64,000 nucleotides of DNA from positions 2,914,001-2,978,000 of the forward strand of contig JBBPUQ010000006.1 of the NCBI GenBank assembly GCA_038501195.1, in the 5' to 3' direction. Of this stretch, positions 22,246-34,331 are shown in pieces. A model generated the notes under the pieces. That model made no database searches. It was not told where the DNA came from and worked only from the letters and a program-made list of their open reading frames with translations. The stretch comes from Nemania diffusa (Eukaryota; Ascomycota; Sordariomycetes; Xylariales; Xylariaceae). The translations under genes were made by a program, and so were the position numbers. Numbering within the stretch: the stretch's first letter is position 1; each line of letters starts with the position of its first letter.

Positions 22246-22266
22246 CCCCCCCCCCCCCCCCCCCCC
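22246..22266. repeat. Poly-C homopolymer, 21 nt
   Basis: Twenty-one consecutive C residues embedded in AT-rich sequence; the length is likely to be imprecise for sequencing reasons. Confidence 0.9.
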
Positions 22267-22689
22267 GCCTCACTGAGCGGCTAGCAAGTGAGGATATGCT
22301 GCTCTTTATATATAGTTCGTAGTTATATTCGAGCACCCGAAGTAGACAGTTATACGCTGCTATAGTATCATTACCGAATTAATGGGAAAAGTTGATATCC
22401 TTGCCCAACTCATTTCAACCTGCTTGCTTCGGTAGTTAGCTTGATAGCCCGTGGCTGTAAGTATAAATTTATAGAACGTTTCTATCTGACATGCAATTGT
22501 TTTAACCACACTTCCACTGTAGTGTGAGTTTATCTATCAGGTTATTCTTTTTATTATGCTGGATATGCACTTAGATGCTTCCAGCATCTCCATGAGCATG
22601 CCTTTTTCAACCAGTGAGTAATATATACATGTAGAGCGTATTGAATGACTACATATGTGGTATAGATATAGATGGCTAAAACTATAAAC

Positions 22690-22904
22690 ATAAACTTAAC
22701 TGTAAGCTTTATTTAACTACCCTATGGGGTTTAGTTACATTATCTTTTAACAATATGTGATAGACGGGCTCGTACATATAGGTATATAAGACCTCGAGTC
22801 CCCTTAAGGACCTAGACAGCCAAGCATCAATTAATATATCTAATAAGCCTTATGCTACACCCTCTTTACTCGCTCCTTACAGGCGTCTTATTCATTGTAT
22901 AACA
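22690..22904. repeat. Degenerate LTR-family fragments, apparently head to head
   Basis: Positions 22756-22904 align by eye, in the reverse orientation, with most of the two solo LTRs at 23.84 and 24.69 kb: shared order of GACC, TCCCCTTA, ATCAATTAATATATCTA, AAGCC and ATGCTACACC blocks, ending ATAACA. Immediately left, 22690-22752 matches the other orientation (TACCCTATGGGGTTTAGTTA, ending TTTTAACA). The copies are old and heavily A/T-shifted, and boundaries are approximate. Confidence 0.4.
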
Positions 22905-23837
22905 AAAAATTTTTAAGACATAAAAATAAAAGGTTTCTTAACTAAAATGTAAAAAAGAAAGCAAAATAAAACTACTATTATTTACGTAGTTATAATATAA
23001 AAGCAGCTAGCTTTATTAAAAAGCCAAGTATTTATTATAGCTTTATGAAATTTCTGTTATTTTATAAAGTCAAGTTATAATAGAGGCCACGGGAAGCTAT
23101 CTACACGCTTTTTAGTAGGTAACTATATAACTAGGTCGTTTAAGACGATTATATTGGTGGGTTTAGCTATTTATATACAAGTTCTTTCATCTTTATCATG
23201 ACCTCTAGGGACAGGAATTAATTAATCCATTTGTTGAATTATATACTGCGATTACGACCAGTTATTACCGCCTTACTACTTACCTCGGGACCGAAACCAC
23301 CTCACACTCCTTATACCCCTTCTGGGATTCACTAGCTAACCTTATCCAAAGTTTATCTATATCCTAGTAACATTACCTGGTACTATCTCCGAGATGTTTA
23401 TTTCCTTACAATATACCTGCTTTCGTGCTTGATCGAGTGTATAAGTAGCCCCTTGGCTGACTGGGTCTGACTCTATATCTACATGTGTAAGGTCACACTA
23501 ACATAGGTCTTAAGCCTCTTTACACAGCCTTTGATCTCTATTTCAAAACAGGCCATTATATAGCAGCGAAAAAGACACTTTGAAACCAGCCTCTAGAAAA
23601 TCAGGTAATAAGTTAGTTATAAAGTTTCTTGTAAGGTGTGGAGAATGAAGGACTCCTTAGAATTCTTGATCTCACAGAATGTTGTCGTGGATATTATGTA
23701 TCTTGAATACCTTGTTATGTAGATTAACATTTGTTTACTGATTGGCATGAATAAGAATGCTTCGACAATATTAACAACCGCTCTGGGGATTTGAAGATAG
23801 TCCAATCGACCTATCCTAGACGAACATACCGCTTTAA

Positions 23838-24032
23838 TGTTAGAGGACAAGGTCACAGAGTGAATAGAAGTCCTGTAACAACTAGGAAGAAGGGTGTAGT
23901 ATAGGGCTCAATAGAAGGATTCATTGATTGCTGACCTTCTAGATATATAACGGGGCCCTTAGGTCCTATTATATATATCCAAATCCATAGAGATAGCCAC
24001 CCTATAGGGTCTAGTCGCTTTATCATCTGACA
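23838..24032 (-). mobile_element. Solo LTR (195 bp) with perfect 5-bp target duplication
   Basis: Begins TGTTAGAGG and ends ATCTGACA on the plus strand, so short terminal inverted repeats TGT(C/T)AG...CTGACA bound it. It is flanked by identical TTTAA at 23833-23837 and 24033-24037. A second, well-matching copy lies 0.65 kb downstream. No retrotransposon coding sequence is adjacent, so this is the product of LTR-LTR recombination. The orientation is a guess; it is given as minus because fragments in the other direction exist. Confidence 0.8.
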
Positions 24033-24685
24033 TTTAATCTCGACGTCGGTAGACAACTTCCGATAGGTGTAAGAGTGCGTACTAGGTATTATTGGCTGTA
24101 GAGCTCTTGCACTGCCAAGTCGCAGCTCGGATAATCGCCGACAAGTTGAAGCCGACAACAAAGCTGGTCTTGCCCTAATCATGTTACTACATCAGAACCC
24201 CCATAAACACATACTTTTCTCATCTGATTAATATAGTAGTTTAAACAATTGAGTACGAAGTTTCTACGTTAACCCCGAAGCAAATACTTAGGTACTTAGC
24301 TATTATATCCTAGCTCCCATTTGAGATGATATTAATATAGCTTTTGGTATATCTAGGTTTCCTGCTCTGTCTTAAAATCTAGGGGCTTTATGAATATGGT
24401 GGTCTTTCACATTAGCCACTTGCGTTCCGTTTGCCTAGCTGTGACGGCCTGTCTATTGGCTCCGCGACCCCTTTATTTTCTGACAGATAATAAATTCAAG
24501 TTTAACAAGACCTTTGATCGGGTAGCCATACTGCAACTATATTTTCTTTTGTAGGCAATGGTTTCGCCACAAGCAATTTGGAGCGTACGTAAAACCCCAG
24601 CCACTTTCCCGTACTATAACTTACGTCCAAGTTTTAATAGTATATTTAAATGTGAACATATCACGATAATCTACTGATGAGAGTA

Positions 24686-24878
24686 TGTCAGAGGAGGAAG
24701 TCATAGAGTGAATAGAAGTCCTGTCGCAGCTAGGTAGAAGGTGTAGTATAGGGCTCAATAGATAGATTCATTGATTCCTGACCTCCTAGATCTATAAGGG
24801 GGACCGAAGGTCCATTATATATAGCCAAATCAACAGATATAACCACCCTATAGGGTCTTGTTACTTTATCACCTGACA
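24686..24878 (-). mobile_element. Solo LTR (193 bp), second copy
   Basis: Begins TGTCAGAGGAGG and ends CACCTGACA, with perfect inverted termini TGTCAG/CTGACA. It aligns along its whole length with 23838-24032, sharing GAGTGAATAGAAGTCCTGT, GTGTAGTATAGGGCTCAATA, ATTCATTGATT and ACCCTATAGGGTCT. Flanks are GAGTA (24681-24685) and GAATA (24879-24883): a 5-bp target duplication with one G/A difference, consistent with later transition mutation. Confidence 0.78.
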
Positions 24879-24928
24879 GAATACTCCTCGTGGAACAAAT
24901 AAACAGCCTAATTATAAGAGCTTAGGTG

Positions 24929-25050
24929 AAAAAATGGGATTGAACGATGAGGGTTCAATAAATGGCCCATTGGTTCTTCATCCTCCTAAGCCTAAAGGGT
25001 TGCTAGGGCACCTATACATATCCAAAGCCACAATATAGCTAGCTACTCAG
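24929..25050 (-). repeat. Diverged third LTR-family fragment
   Basis: Shows the same order of short blocks as the two solo LTRs (AGGGTTCAATAAATGG, CATTGGTTCTTCATCCTCCTA, then AAAGGG, ACCTATACATATCCAAA, CCACAATATAGCTAG) at roughly 60% similarity by eye. No terminal repeats or target duplication could be assigned. Confidence 0.35.
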
Positions 25051-28000
25051 AGGGCAGTTGCTACAGTAGCAACCGTAAGTCACATTTAAGTAATTAGATG
25101 ATCATGTCTCTGATTTTGTAATACCATTCTACCTTTTTAATAGTGTTGCATAATAGTGCCGCGAGGAAAGTGTAACCAAGGCTTGAGGATCATATTAACA
25201 ATGACCTTTATGGCTCATAACCATTTACAGTCAAGTGGAATTTCTACGAGTTAGTTATAACGTAAGTTACCTTACGGATAGGATTAGTTTCTTCTCTTCC
25301 TGTGGCTCTATTCGGTCTTTTATGTTATATGTTTTGTTTCAAAGAGAGGTTCAATGATCGCACATGGTTTTATCCCAATTCTGTATGATGTTAGCAGACG
25401 CAAGTTACCTATATTTACCCGATCAGTTATGACTATAATCTGCATCCTAGATGCAAGCTGTGGCTCAATATACACACTGCTGAGACTTCGTCTAAAGGAA
25501 ACCCCCGCATCTATGGAGTTCGTTCTAGCTTATAAATATGTTGCGAATATCACTATTTGCTGGAGAACTCTCAAGGACATGCCGATTAAAGGAGAAATGC
25601 ACTTATTCTTGAATATCACTATTTTATGCATAATAGATGTGTGTAATAACAAATATCGTCAGATTTCTCGGAGAGAACTGGGATAGGGGTGCGCGAACAG
25701 CGAAGCACCGAGCGTATCAGCTGATGAAGCCGATAACGTCACGCTAAGCTCTAGCAAAAAACTCCATTTCCATGTAACTTTTAAAGGCGAACCTCAATTT
25801 CAGTCCCCAGGCGTTGTACTAACGTCTGTAATTCTACGTAGATACATATAAAAAGCTTCACAGGCGAGTAGAGGAATACCTGAGTACTCTAATATGCAGA
25901 AGCCAGGATTCAATAATGGAGTTACATACTACCTAATCCCTATTGGCTAAGCCCAGAGTTTGAAACAGATCAAACAGTCAATCATAGTAACATTACTCCG
26001 TATACCCGTCGGAGTAATTCGGGACCTGATATTGCCGTTTAAGAGTTTGGAAGCGGAAGGCCAACACTGACTAATTACTTCGACAATACTTTTGTCAAGT
26101 GCGTATGTCAACTGCTTACATGGAATCTGGCTCAAGACATTAACACGCAGAAGGAGACGAGCAGTGTTTAAATCTACACTTAGGTGTCATCAGACGTGTC
26201 TGCCTGGACGGCTAACTGGCTCAAAATAGAGAAGATTAGACGTTATTGTCAATATGACGGCCTAAGTGCAGTTCAATGCCGAATAATATGCGAAGTCCTC
26301 TAACATATACAGTCTAAACTAGAACAATAGTGAGAGTGAATACGAAGACTATAGTAGCTCGGTTAGTAGAAGATGCCCGATTGTAGACGGTGGACCGTTA
26401 TGTAATTTATGATAGATAATAGTAGCAATCAATGTCACCGGATAAAATTGAAAAATACTAGCGACGGAAATCGATATAATAGTACCTAACATTATAGTTC
26501 TACATTCTCTTGCTAAGGAAACGAAGGAAATCAATTGAGACATAATTACACGAATTGGTAATAGAGGGGAAGAAAGGTGGGATCTGCCCGAAGAAGCTCA
26601 CATTTAAAAAATACACAAACTTTTAGAGGAGCTATTATACGGTGCATAACTCTCATACTGCCTTCCATAAGAATAGCCCCTAACTTAAGAAACGAAGTCT
26701 GACAAGACAGTCAAGTCAAGCTTCAAGCACACATTAATCTTGATGGATATTACGTCAGGGTACCTAGTCTCGATCTACCGGAGACTAGCTCATCTTTCGG
26801 ATTAACGCACCCAACCCTGTAGGTGACAGGGTCTATGCCACTAGGGCCTGTAACCGGTGCGGAAACTAAATAAGCACATGTAATGGCTTACAGTAGAGAG
26901 ACGTGTCGCCGCGCGAATCAGTATTTATATATGTGTATCTTCAAATCTCGGGAATGGAAGTTTGCCCAAAATAGCGCTATGACTAGCTACAAATTTGCTG
27001 TTGAGGGTTGTCTCCTATTTTCAAAATGAAAATCAACGAAGACATATGTAGAAGATGGTTACCGGGAAGTGTGGTGATCAAATGACATGCTACCTACGTA
27101 GGTAGTTGTACGTAGTCTGTACGTATGTAGTCTCAAAACATACGAGATAAGCAGATCAGCCAAACAGACCCACTTTGAAGCTGGAATGGTGCTAGCTAGA
27201 TATTAGACTCTAGCTGCGGCGGAAAATCCCATTCTTCGATAGGGTATGCGTAGGTATTCTGTAGATACGGGTTAGTTTACATGAGCACGCATGAGTCTCT
27301 GGTTGTGTAACATACATACGAATTCACCAATCGCGCTCAGGGTGTTTTGCATTGCGTAGGCATAGATATGTTTTTAACATAAGTTGCCATAAGTTGCCAT
27401 GCTATAGCTTACAAGCAGCTCTGCGGCGATGTATATATCGGACCGACTGATCAACCACCTGACATGGCATGTTGATCCGTGGGATGAGCGATGGCCGGTG
27501 AGTAGGTAGTTACTATGTAAGTGGAAGTGCAAGCTTCAACAATCAAGTCGGAGAGTGATAACGTGTTGACACTACTGAGCACCTAGATAGTGTGAAACGC
27601 GTAAGATAGAACACGCCGATAACGCTTCCTTAATTACCTAGGTAATGGGATGAGAATTACGGGAAGGGCGTATCTGAAGCCTGATGTGTTTAGCTAGGTG
27701 CCTTTAGCGGGTTCCATTCCGCAGCGAGCTGAAGCCCTGAAAACCAGCCGGTCTAACGGCTGCGACAGGCCGCTATGATATCGCATGGACATACCATTTT
27801 GGGTGGTAGTTTTTCACGTACCACAGATTATCAGCAACCGATGCGTAACTACGTATGTTACTTGTAAGTTTGTAACAGACCTGCATCATAGCACGGGGAA
27901 TATTACTGTATTCTGGATAGTAAAAGTCGCACTGCACGTGTAGAGGTTGGAAAAATGCGGGGATGGATTCGTCAGTCTGATTGGATTGAGTGTGGATTGA

Positions 28001-28731
28001 GTGGCTCTTAGCTACACCTAGGTAGCTAGGACTGTGGCGGGTTCTCTGTACAATGGCGGAAACAATAGCGTTGGGCAGGCCTGGTGGCCCAAGCCACAAG
28101 ATAGCCTGTAGATTGTAGATTAAACACCATGTTCTCATAGGCTGCCTGAGTATTGCAATCTTCAATCTGCAACCTGGAGCTTTAAGTAATAGCTTCCCCA
28201 CCCAAGGATAGTGCCTGTAAGTCGCCCCACGGCGAAAGTCGGGGAAGAGATAAGACATTGGACACAGCAGGTATGTACTTACAGCAGTAATAGTGTATGG
28301 GTAGTACCTGTACTACCTATCCCACTGTAAGTATGTACCGACGAGTGCGCATACACTACGGAGCGTCCGTGAGGATGCAGCACAACGACGCACCACGCCT
28401 ATTGCCCGCCAGAGATAAACCCTGCCGATGTCCGAGTCGGTGCAGCGCTTTGCTGGTGTAGGTAGGTAGATAGCTAACAACCAGGTATGTATAATATATG
28501 ATGTATGGTGGCGCCCACCAGACGGCTGCGTAACATCTTGCTCTTAATTTCATCTTTCTCTCAAGCCACAATATCAAAACTCTACGAGACGAGCAACCCA
28601 CGCAACGATCTATTTGCTCGCTGCGATTCAGACTCGTTGTCTTGAGTGGACTTGTGCGCTTTTCTACCGTGCTGGTCAGCACTACGACATCGCCCATTTC
28701 CTAGGCTCGCGAGCAACTCGCCGCGCACAAG
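25051..28731. other. Gene-poor AT-rich region upstream of the permease
   Basis: No gene supported. Short open frames (for example minus-strand frames near 25.9-26.5 kb and 27.8-28.3 kb) lack recognisable domains and are A/T-driven. It contains a perfect 16-bp palindrome CTACCTACGTAGGTAG (27090-27105) and a tandem ATAAGTTGCC doublet (about 27379-27400). The last 200 bp, CT-rich, are probably permease 5' UTR. Confidence 0.5.
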
Positions 28732-30748
28732 ATGTCTACAGACCACGCCGGACGCACCAGCCATGGAGATGGTGTGCCCGCCGTCACAACAGTATTCGCG
28801 GATGGCGACGTACCAGAACACCTAGCCGAAATGTCGGACGATGAGGCGGCACTGGCTGCTCTAGGTTACAAGCAGGAATTCAAGCGCGAGTTCTCAGCAT
28901 GGACTTCGTTCGCTGTTAGTTTTGCCGTCATGGGACTGCTACCCAGTATCGCCACCACCATGTGGTATGGTATCGGCTATGGTGAGTAATAGCGAGAGTG
29001 ACGTTTCTTGGGAGGACTACCGCGGCTAACTCGAATAATGCGTAGCGGGACCTGCTGCCAATACATGGGGTTGGCTAGTCTCAGTCGTATTTATCCTATG
29101 CGTAAGTTTTTATACCCTCAAACTCTCAATAATGCTTGGCGCCTAGAGCTGTGTTAACATGCCACTAGATTGCAGCATCGATGGCCGAGTTAGCAAGCAG
29201 TATGCCGACATCTGGTGGACTATATTACGCAGCGGCCGTTCTCGCAGGCCCGAAATATGGCCCCTTGGCGGCTTGGGTGACGGGATGGTCGAATTGGTTT
29301 GTCCAAGTCACAGGAGCACCTAGTGTCAACTGGGGAGGTGGTGAGTGAAGAGCGCTCTGACTGGCAAGATTATAGGAGCAATATGATTAACACCTCGTGA
29401 TAGCCTCGATGATACTCGCCGCAGCAAGCATCGTCAACCCCAGCTATGTACCAACTTCGTACCAGACTTTCCTCCTCACCACCTTCCTCATGATCATCCA
29501 CGCCTGCATTAGCAGCATGCCAACGTTATGGATCGCACATTTCAACTCTGTTGGCACCGTCGTTAATGTCTTGGCCCTCATTGTCACCATTATTATCATC
29601 CCGACCATGACCAGCAATGTGCCAAAATTCCAGCCTAGCAGCGTGGCTTGGGGTATTCAGAACTTCACAGACTGGCCGGATGGAGTTGCGGTTTTGATGT
29701 CGTTTTTGGCCATCTGCTGGACGATGAGTGGGTACGACGCGCCATTCCACCTTGCCGAGGAGTGCTCCAACGCCTCGGTTGCTTCCCCGCGTGCCATTAT
29801 AATGACGGCCGCTTCTGGCTCCGTCTTTGGCTTCATCTTGAACACCTTGATCGCATACACCATTACCGACATCGACGCCGTCATCAACACAGAGCTTGGT
29901 CAGCCCTGGGCCGCCTACCTAGTCCAGATACTACCGCAGAACGCCGCGCTCGCTGTGCTCGGTCTGACTATCGTCTGCGCTTTCTCCATGGGACAGGGCT
30001 GCATGGTGGCTGCGTCGCGTGTCTGTTTCGCGTACGCCCGAGATGACTGCTTCGGAGCACTTAGCACACCATTGAAGCGTGTCAACAAATACACATTAAC
30101 GCCTGTGAACGCCGTGTGGTTTAACACGTTCATTGGAATCTTGCTACTACTGTTAATATTCGGTGGCGCTGCTATCGACGCTATTTTCAGCATTGGAGCC
30201 ATCGCCGCTTTCGTGGCTTTCAGCATCCCCATTTTCATCAAGATCGCTTTTGTGCGAAACAAGTTTCGAAGGGGACCTTGGCACCTCGGCCCATTCAGCA
30301 CGCTCATCGGTGCCCTTGGTTGCGCTTTTGTCGTCGTTATCCTGCCGTTCTTCAACTTCCCCTCAGTAAACGGTGCCGATCTCACACTCGAAGCCATGAA
30401 CTGGACTAGCTTGGTATACGTAAGTTTCATGAACCAGCCTTTGATTTAAAACAACAGCTCTCCGTTGCCGGTCTAGGGAGTTCCCATACACTAATGCTAA
30501 CGTTCTTAAACTAGGGGGCACCAATGCTATTCATTCTAATTTGGTTTTACGTCGACGCACACAAGTGGTTCAAGGGACCTAAAATTAACATTGCCGTAAG
30601 TTTGTATTCTCAAAATTCAAGAGAAAGAAAGTGACTAATTCCGAACTAGCATTCTATGCATTACGATTCGATTGAAGGCATTAAGGTGGCCCCAAATAAA
30701 ACCGTTGATGTAGAGACTGGCTCTACGAGCAAGTCCTCAACCTCATAA
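28732..30748 (+). CDS. GABA/amino-acid permease (APC superfamily, Uga4-type)
   Basis: Plasma-membrane proton-coupled transporter of the fungal Uga4/choline-GABA group; the substrate is probably GABA or a related amino compound. Six exons: 28732-28981, 29046-29101, 29169-29340, 29404-30419, 30515-30595 and 30650-30748. All have GT-AG introns of 54-95 nt, and every join keeps frame. The product is 557 aa. The N-terminal cytosolic part leads into YKQEFKREFSAWTSFAVSFA, the family hallmark. SMAELASSMPTSGGLYYAAA is the conserved APC motif around the second and third membrane helices. About twelve hydrophobic helices follow, and the C-terminus is short, hydrophilic and Ser/Thr-rich. FAYARDDCFG is the conserved loop after helix 8. 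ATG 28732 is followed by a typical acidic cytosolic tail. The gene is isolated, with 8-9 kb of gene-poor DNA on each side. Confidence 0.92.
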
Positions 30749-31882
30749 GAAGTTCTTGTTTTTTTATATCAGATGAAGTCCTGAGCAATCACTCAGGAAC
30801 AATTATATTCGCAATAACGGCTGTCATAAGCTGAACTGATTTGGTACCATGTGATTTTCAATCTCAAGGGATTTAGATTCACGACTTGGAGTATTAAAAC
30901 TGAGTCTTGATAAATTTGAAGAGAGGCTATAGACATAATACATATTACTCTCGACCTTTTTCTGCCAAGCTTTCGTCATCTACCTTGCAGGAAGCTTCCG
31001 CCGGGTAGGCTAGTCAGGGAATATCCCACATTCCTCCTATAGCAACTACTCCTCGCTTGTCGTTCCCGCCGCTGCATTGAGCAGTAGAATACATGACGTT
31101 ACGTAGACGATTAAGATGCTTCAGGGAAACAAGCCAAAGCTACAAAAAGGCAACGCAGTCTGAACAATCATTAATCTATGAATCACATTATAACGTGAGT
31201 AGTGTCGATAATTACTTACATGTTAATGAAAACTCCAAACCAGATCATGGAGTTTCTATAAACTTCTCATTATTCTGTAGAACTCTCTTGACCGAGTGGG
31301 AAGCAGCAACATTAAAACTCAACGCTTGAATATCCTCCTCTCTAGAACCTAAAGAAGTAGGTAAAGAATAGCACTAGTAACAGATGCCAGCTCAACCCCA
31401 ATATTCCCTATCTTCCCCGTCAACTACAACCAGACCACGCTCAGGATAACAAAGACAAAGCTGACAAAGATGCAACTAACTTAGCAAACACACCAGGGGA
31501 CTACCAAAGCTGAAGCGGGCCTGTATCATTTTCCGTGAATCAAGTCCGCTGGTATCCCGCGGCCAACAAGTAAAAGAAAACAATGACGAGGGTGCAGTCC
31601 CGGAAGCCCACCGTAGTACATAGGGCCTAGTATGTTGAGCATGACGGGGAGACTCGCATTCATGTAGGATGAAATCAAAAACTCACTAGTATCTAAGATA
31701 ACATCATCCGTAACAGTCTATGCTTTCCTAGCGCCAAGTCTGCACCAGACCCCATGGGATCGCAACATAAGGTTTCAGTCTTCTCGTCTTCCCGGTAGTC
31801 CGACAGTGTCTGTACACCAGCCACCGGTGCCTTAGGATATCTTATCTAGGAACTTTACCTCTGCTCGAACCTTTCACTAGGT
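30749..31882. other. Intergenic, nothing identified
   Basis: Moderately AT-rich sequence downstream of the permease. A 78-codon open frame at 31093-31329 shows no domain or coding character. No repeat recognised. Confidence 0.5.
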
Positions 31883-32592
31883 TTATTGATAGTAATCCCC
31901 GGATATAGTAAGTCGATATGCTCTTAACCGAGCCTTCTTTCTCTCCAACTCTCCAACGAGAAACTCAATTTCCCATTCACCCACTGAGCCACTCTCTTGT
32001 GCGGATGTCGCTCTGTTCATAATTCCGACGAGGTTCTTCATCAAATAATCCCACTCTCTGAAAAAGTCGAAAAAGTTACAGTAACTCCTTCTCTCCCACT
32101 TGCTAGCCAGTGAGCGTAGTTTAGATACAAGTTGAGTAGCATAAGCTTGAAAACTATAGGCTAGGACTGAGTCATAAAAGGGGTTTAGATATAGATCGAC
32201 GGCTCGAACACCCTTGCACACGGAAAGGTAGACCTCAATTAAATTTGCAGGAATTGACGCGCCATTTAAACTGTGACACGTTGGAGGAGAAGGGGTGAGC
32301 TTGTTCGCAAAAGCGGCAACATGTCAATCGGATATTCTGTAGTATTTTTTATCTCATGCTGTGACCAGTGATATTCAGAAGGTGGTACTTAATACACGCC
32401 CGTTCTTCCTCTCACGTAATCGAAGATACATCTTTGCAGTTCATCAAGCAAGCTTAAAATATTGACAGACATGATTCTTGGCGGAACTCGGTCCTGGGAA
32501 GAGGTTCGCGTTGGTTTTTTCCAGTGCTCTAATATACTAACGACATCGGTTCCGATGTGTAAAATACGAAGGGCGGAGTAGAGGTCGAGTAG
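31883..32592 (-). pseudogene. Decayed coding remnant, unknown protein
   Basis: Reading leftward from about 32592, one frame gives a protein-like sequence (LLDLYSALRILHIGTDVVSI, then VPPRIMSVNILSLLDELQRC) interrupted by TAA at 32391-32389 and 32268-32266. The continuation (LIEVYLSVCKGVRAVDLYLN to about RLTISGDYYQ, stop near 31883) lies in another frame. That part alone is open for 112 codons from ATG 32221, and has a clear helical, charged composition (SLASKWERRSYCNFFDFFRE). An unrecognised intron could explain the frame change but not both stops, and I found no consistent splice solution. I do not recognise the family. Confidence 0.4.
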
Positions 32593-34331
32593 CTACTGCT
32601 AGAGAGTACGGTTAATGTGATTACGAATATCAACATCTTCGTAGGAGTAGCTTATTATTTCACTAAACAGAGGAAAGGAAAACTGGCACGTTGAGCAATG
32701 ATTGGGGGCATTGCAGGTTACCGCATACGCGCTTCATCAGTCTTTATTATGTTAAGAAGCTTTCTTTTACATGGTCAATTATAAGGGGGGTGAAGGAATT
32801 CAGACGAGACGCGGTAGGCTCCTAATTATAAGCAGGGTGTGTATAATGTAGCCTTTGGCAAGCGTGTGATTTCATAGAGATAAATGTCCATGTGTCTTAA
32901 TTTGGATGGGCAAAGGGCTGACAGCCTGCTCTTGTAACAAATAAAAGAGGATGGTTTAGGGAGGTACATACAGTGATCAATCCGCTATCGCAAAAAAGAT
33001 ATAGAGGTGATAATTCGGTCTAATCTATTAGATCTATATCTAATGACAACTGCCGGGTAAGCTGGCAGCCCCTATCTTCAAATTCGACCAATGGTTTCAA
33101 CCATAGTATTACGATACGTAATATCTTAGTTTTCCCCGTGTCATAATATGATAAACGAGTTAAAATTAAGCTACAATACTAAAAATACAGTCAGAAGGTG
33201 TTTGTTTAGTCACAGTGCCTGGATGTTATGGTTTCAAAGCTTGCCTAGGGCGTGGTTCAATTGAAACTTAACTGGTAATTTTACTCCTAAGCTTTAAATT
33301 CATAATAGGAGTGTTTCCTCATCTCTCCTGAAGTTGACTTGGCTTGCGCTGGTACCCATTTTAGTTTCTTGCGACAAGGCCTCTACTCTACGCTCTTGTG
33401 CTCTCACTGCAGAGGTTTGACTAACAGTCAGGCGTCTCCCGTGATAGTATGCTCTGGAGGTCTGAAGCATCGCACTCGGTACCCGTATGCTCAGTAGTAG
33501 GTCCATAATCTACATTTGTTAGGATGCTCTTTTAGTAATATGGCAATCGAATACTAAGAAGGTAGCTATCTACGCCTTTGAGACAAGGGAAGGCCTATAT
33601 ATGGGTGTAAATATGATTATGTTAGGACATTGGCTACAAATCCAATACCCCCTGAGTGTACACTTCACGATCTAAGGCATATTGTCACTTATTATCAACT
33701 ACTGGGCACTGGGATTGGCCACGGGCCCGATAAAATAACCCTTAAAGTGATGTGTCTGGTTTGGGGGCTTCTGTTATGGGTAGCGAACCTAATAGAGTAA
33801 TCGATAGAGCTGACTTCAAAATACATTACTGTGCGGATAAATAATTGATTAGATCGATACCTCACAATTCAAAGGTGTCCGTCTCTGTTACCTGTTATGA
33901 TACATGCAACTGTCAAGGCTAGATAATTCTATAGGGGCGGAAGACATGAGACCTGAGGAGAGTCAACATTAGTGCCTCATTACTAATGGGATGGGTACAC
34001 AAATTCGACGGCCATGTATAGGACAAGTATACCAATGTCCAGTGAACTCCTGTTATGACGTTATAGAGGCGTTATTACGAGGCTGTGTAGAAGTCTGCAC
34101 ATATTAGCAGCGGCTCTACATGTTACTCATTATCACATCTTTGTGGGAATTGGGAATCTTCAAGACCAAAGGCAATCTGGTTCCACCTGCACCCACATGG
34201 AGGAGGCTATAATAGCCTATATATATCGCGGAGGAGTGGGACCTCGCTAATGACTCCATCGCACGGCGCACAAACTTCAACTGCAACAGCGGCCTGCATC
34301 TCCATCCCGGTCTCGGGATAACAGCGTCGCA
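32593..34331. other. Gene-poor AT-rich region
   Basis: No gene supported. A 68-codon minus-strand frame near 33.3-33.5 kb is the longest and shows no domain. The last 130 bp before the tRNA include TATATATA at about 34217, in a position that could serve RNA polymerase III. Confidence 0.45.

Larger units (their letters stand above)
20851..23832. other. Gene-poor region, increasingly AT-rich
   Basis: The first few hundred bases are the Efr3 5' region, with a short GTAGCC/GTGACC imperfect repeat at 20.97-21.0 kb. From about 21.5 kb the sequence is AT-rich with many TAGGTA words. The most extreme part is 22.56-23.15 kb (long A/T runs), which looks like a strongly decayed repeat. No coding sequence is supported. 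A C21 tract and LTR-like fragments are listed separately. Confidence 0.55.

Noticed and set aside
23853..24182. Minus-strand 109-codon frame resembling a mitochondrial leader
   Set aside because: Most of it lies within the solo LTR and the frame crosses its boundary and target duplication, so it is fortuitous.
25354..25686. Plus-strand 110-codon frame in AT-rich DNA
   Set aside because: Hydrophobic, A/T-driven composition; no homology recognised and no promoter or splice evidence.
27773..28258. Minus-strand 161-codon frame upstream of the permease
   Set aside because: No recognisable motif; composition follows the local sequence and an internal inverted repeat. Could not be supported as a gene.
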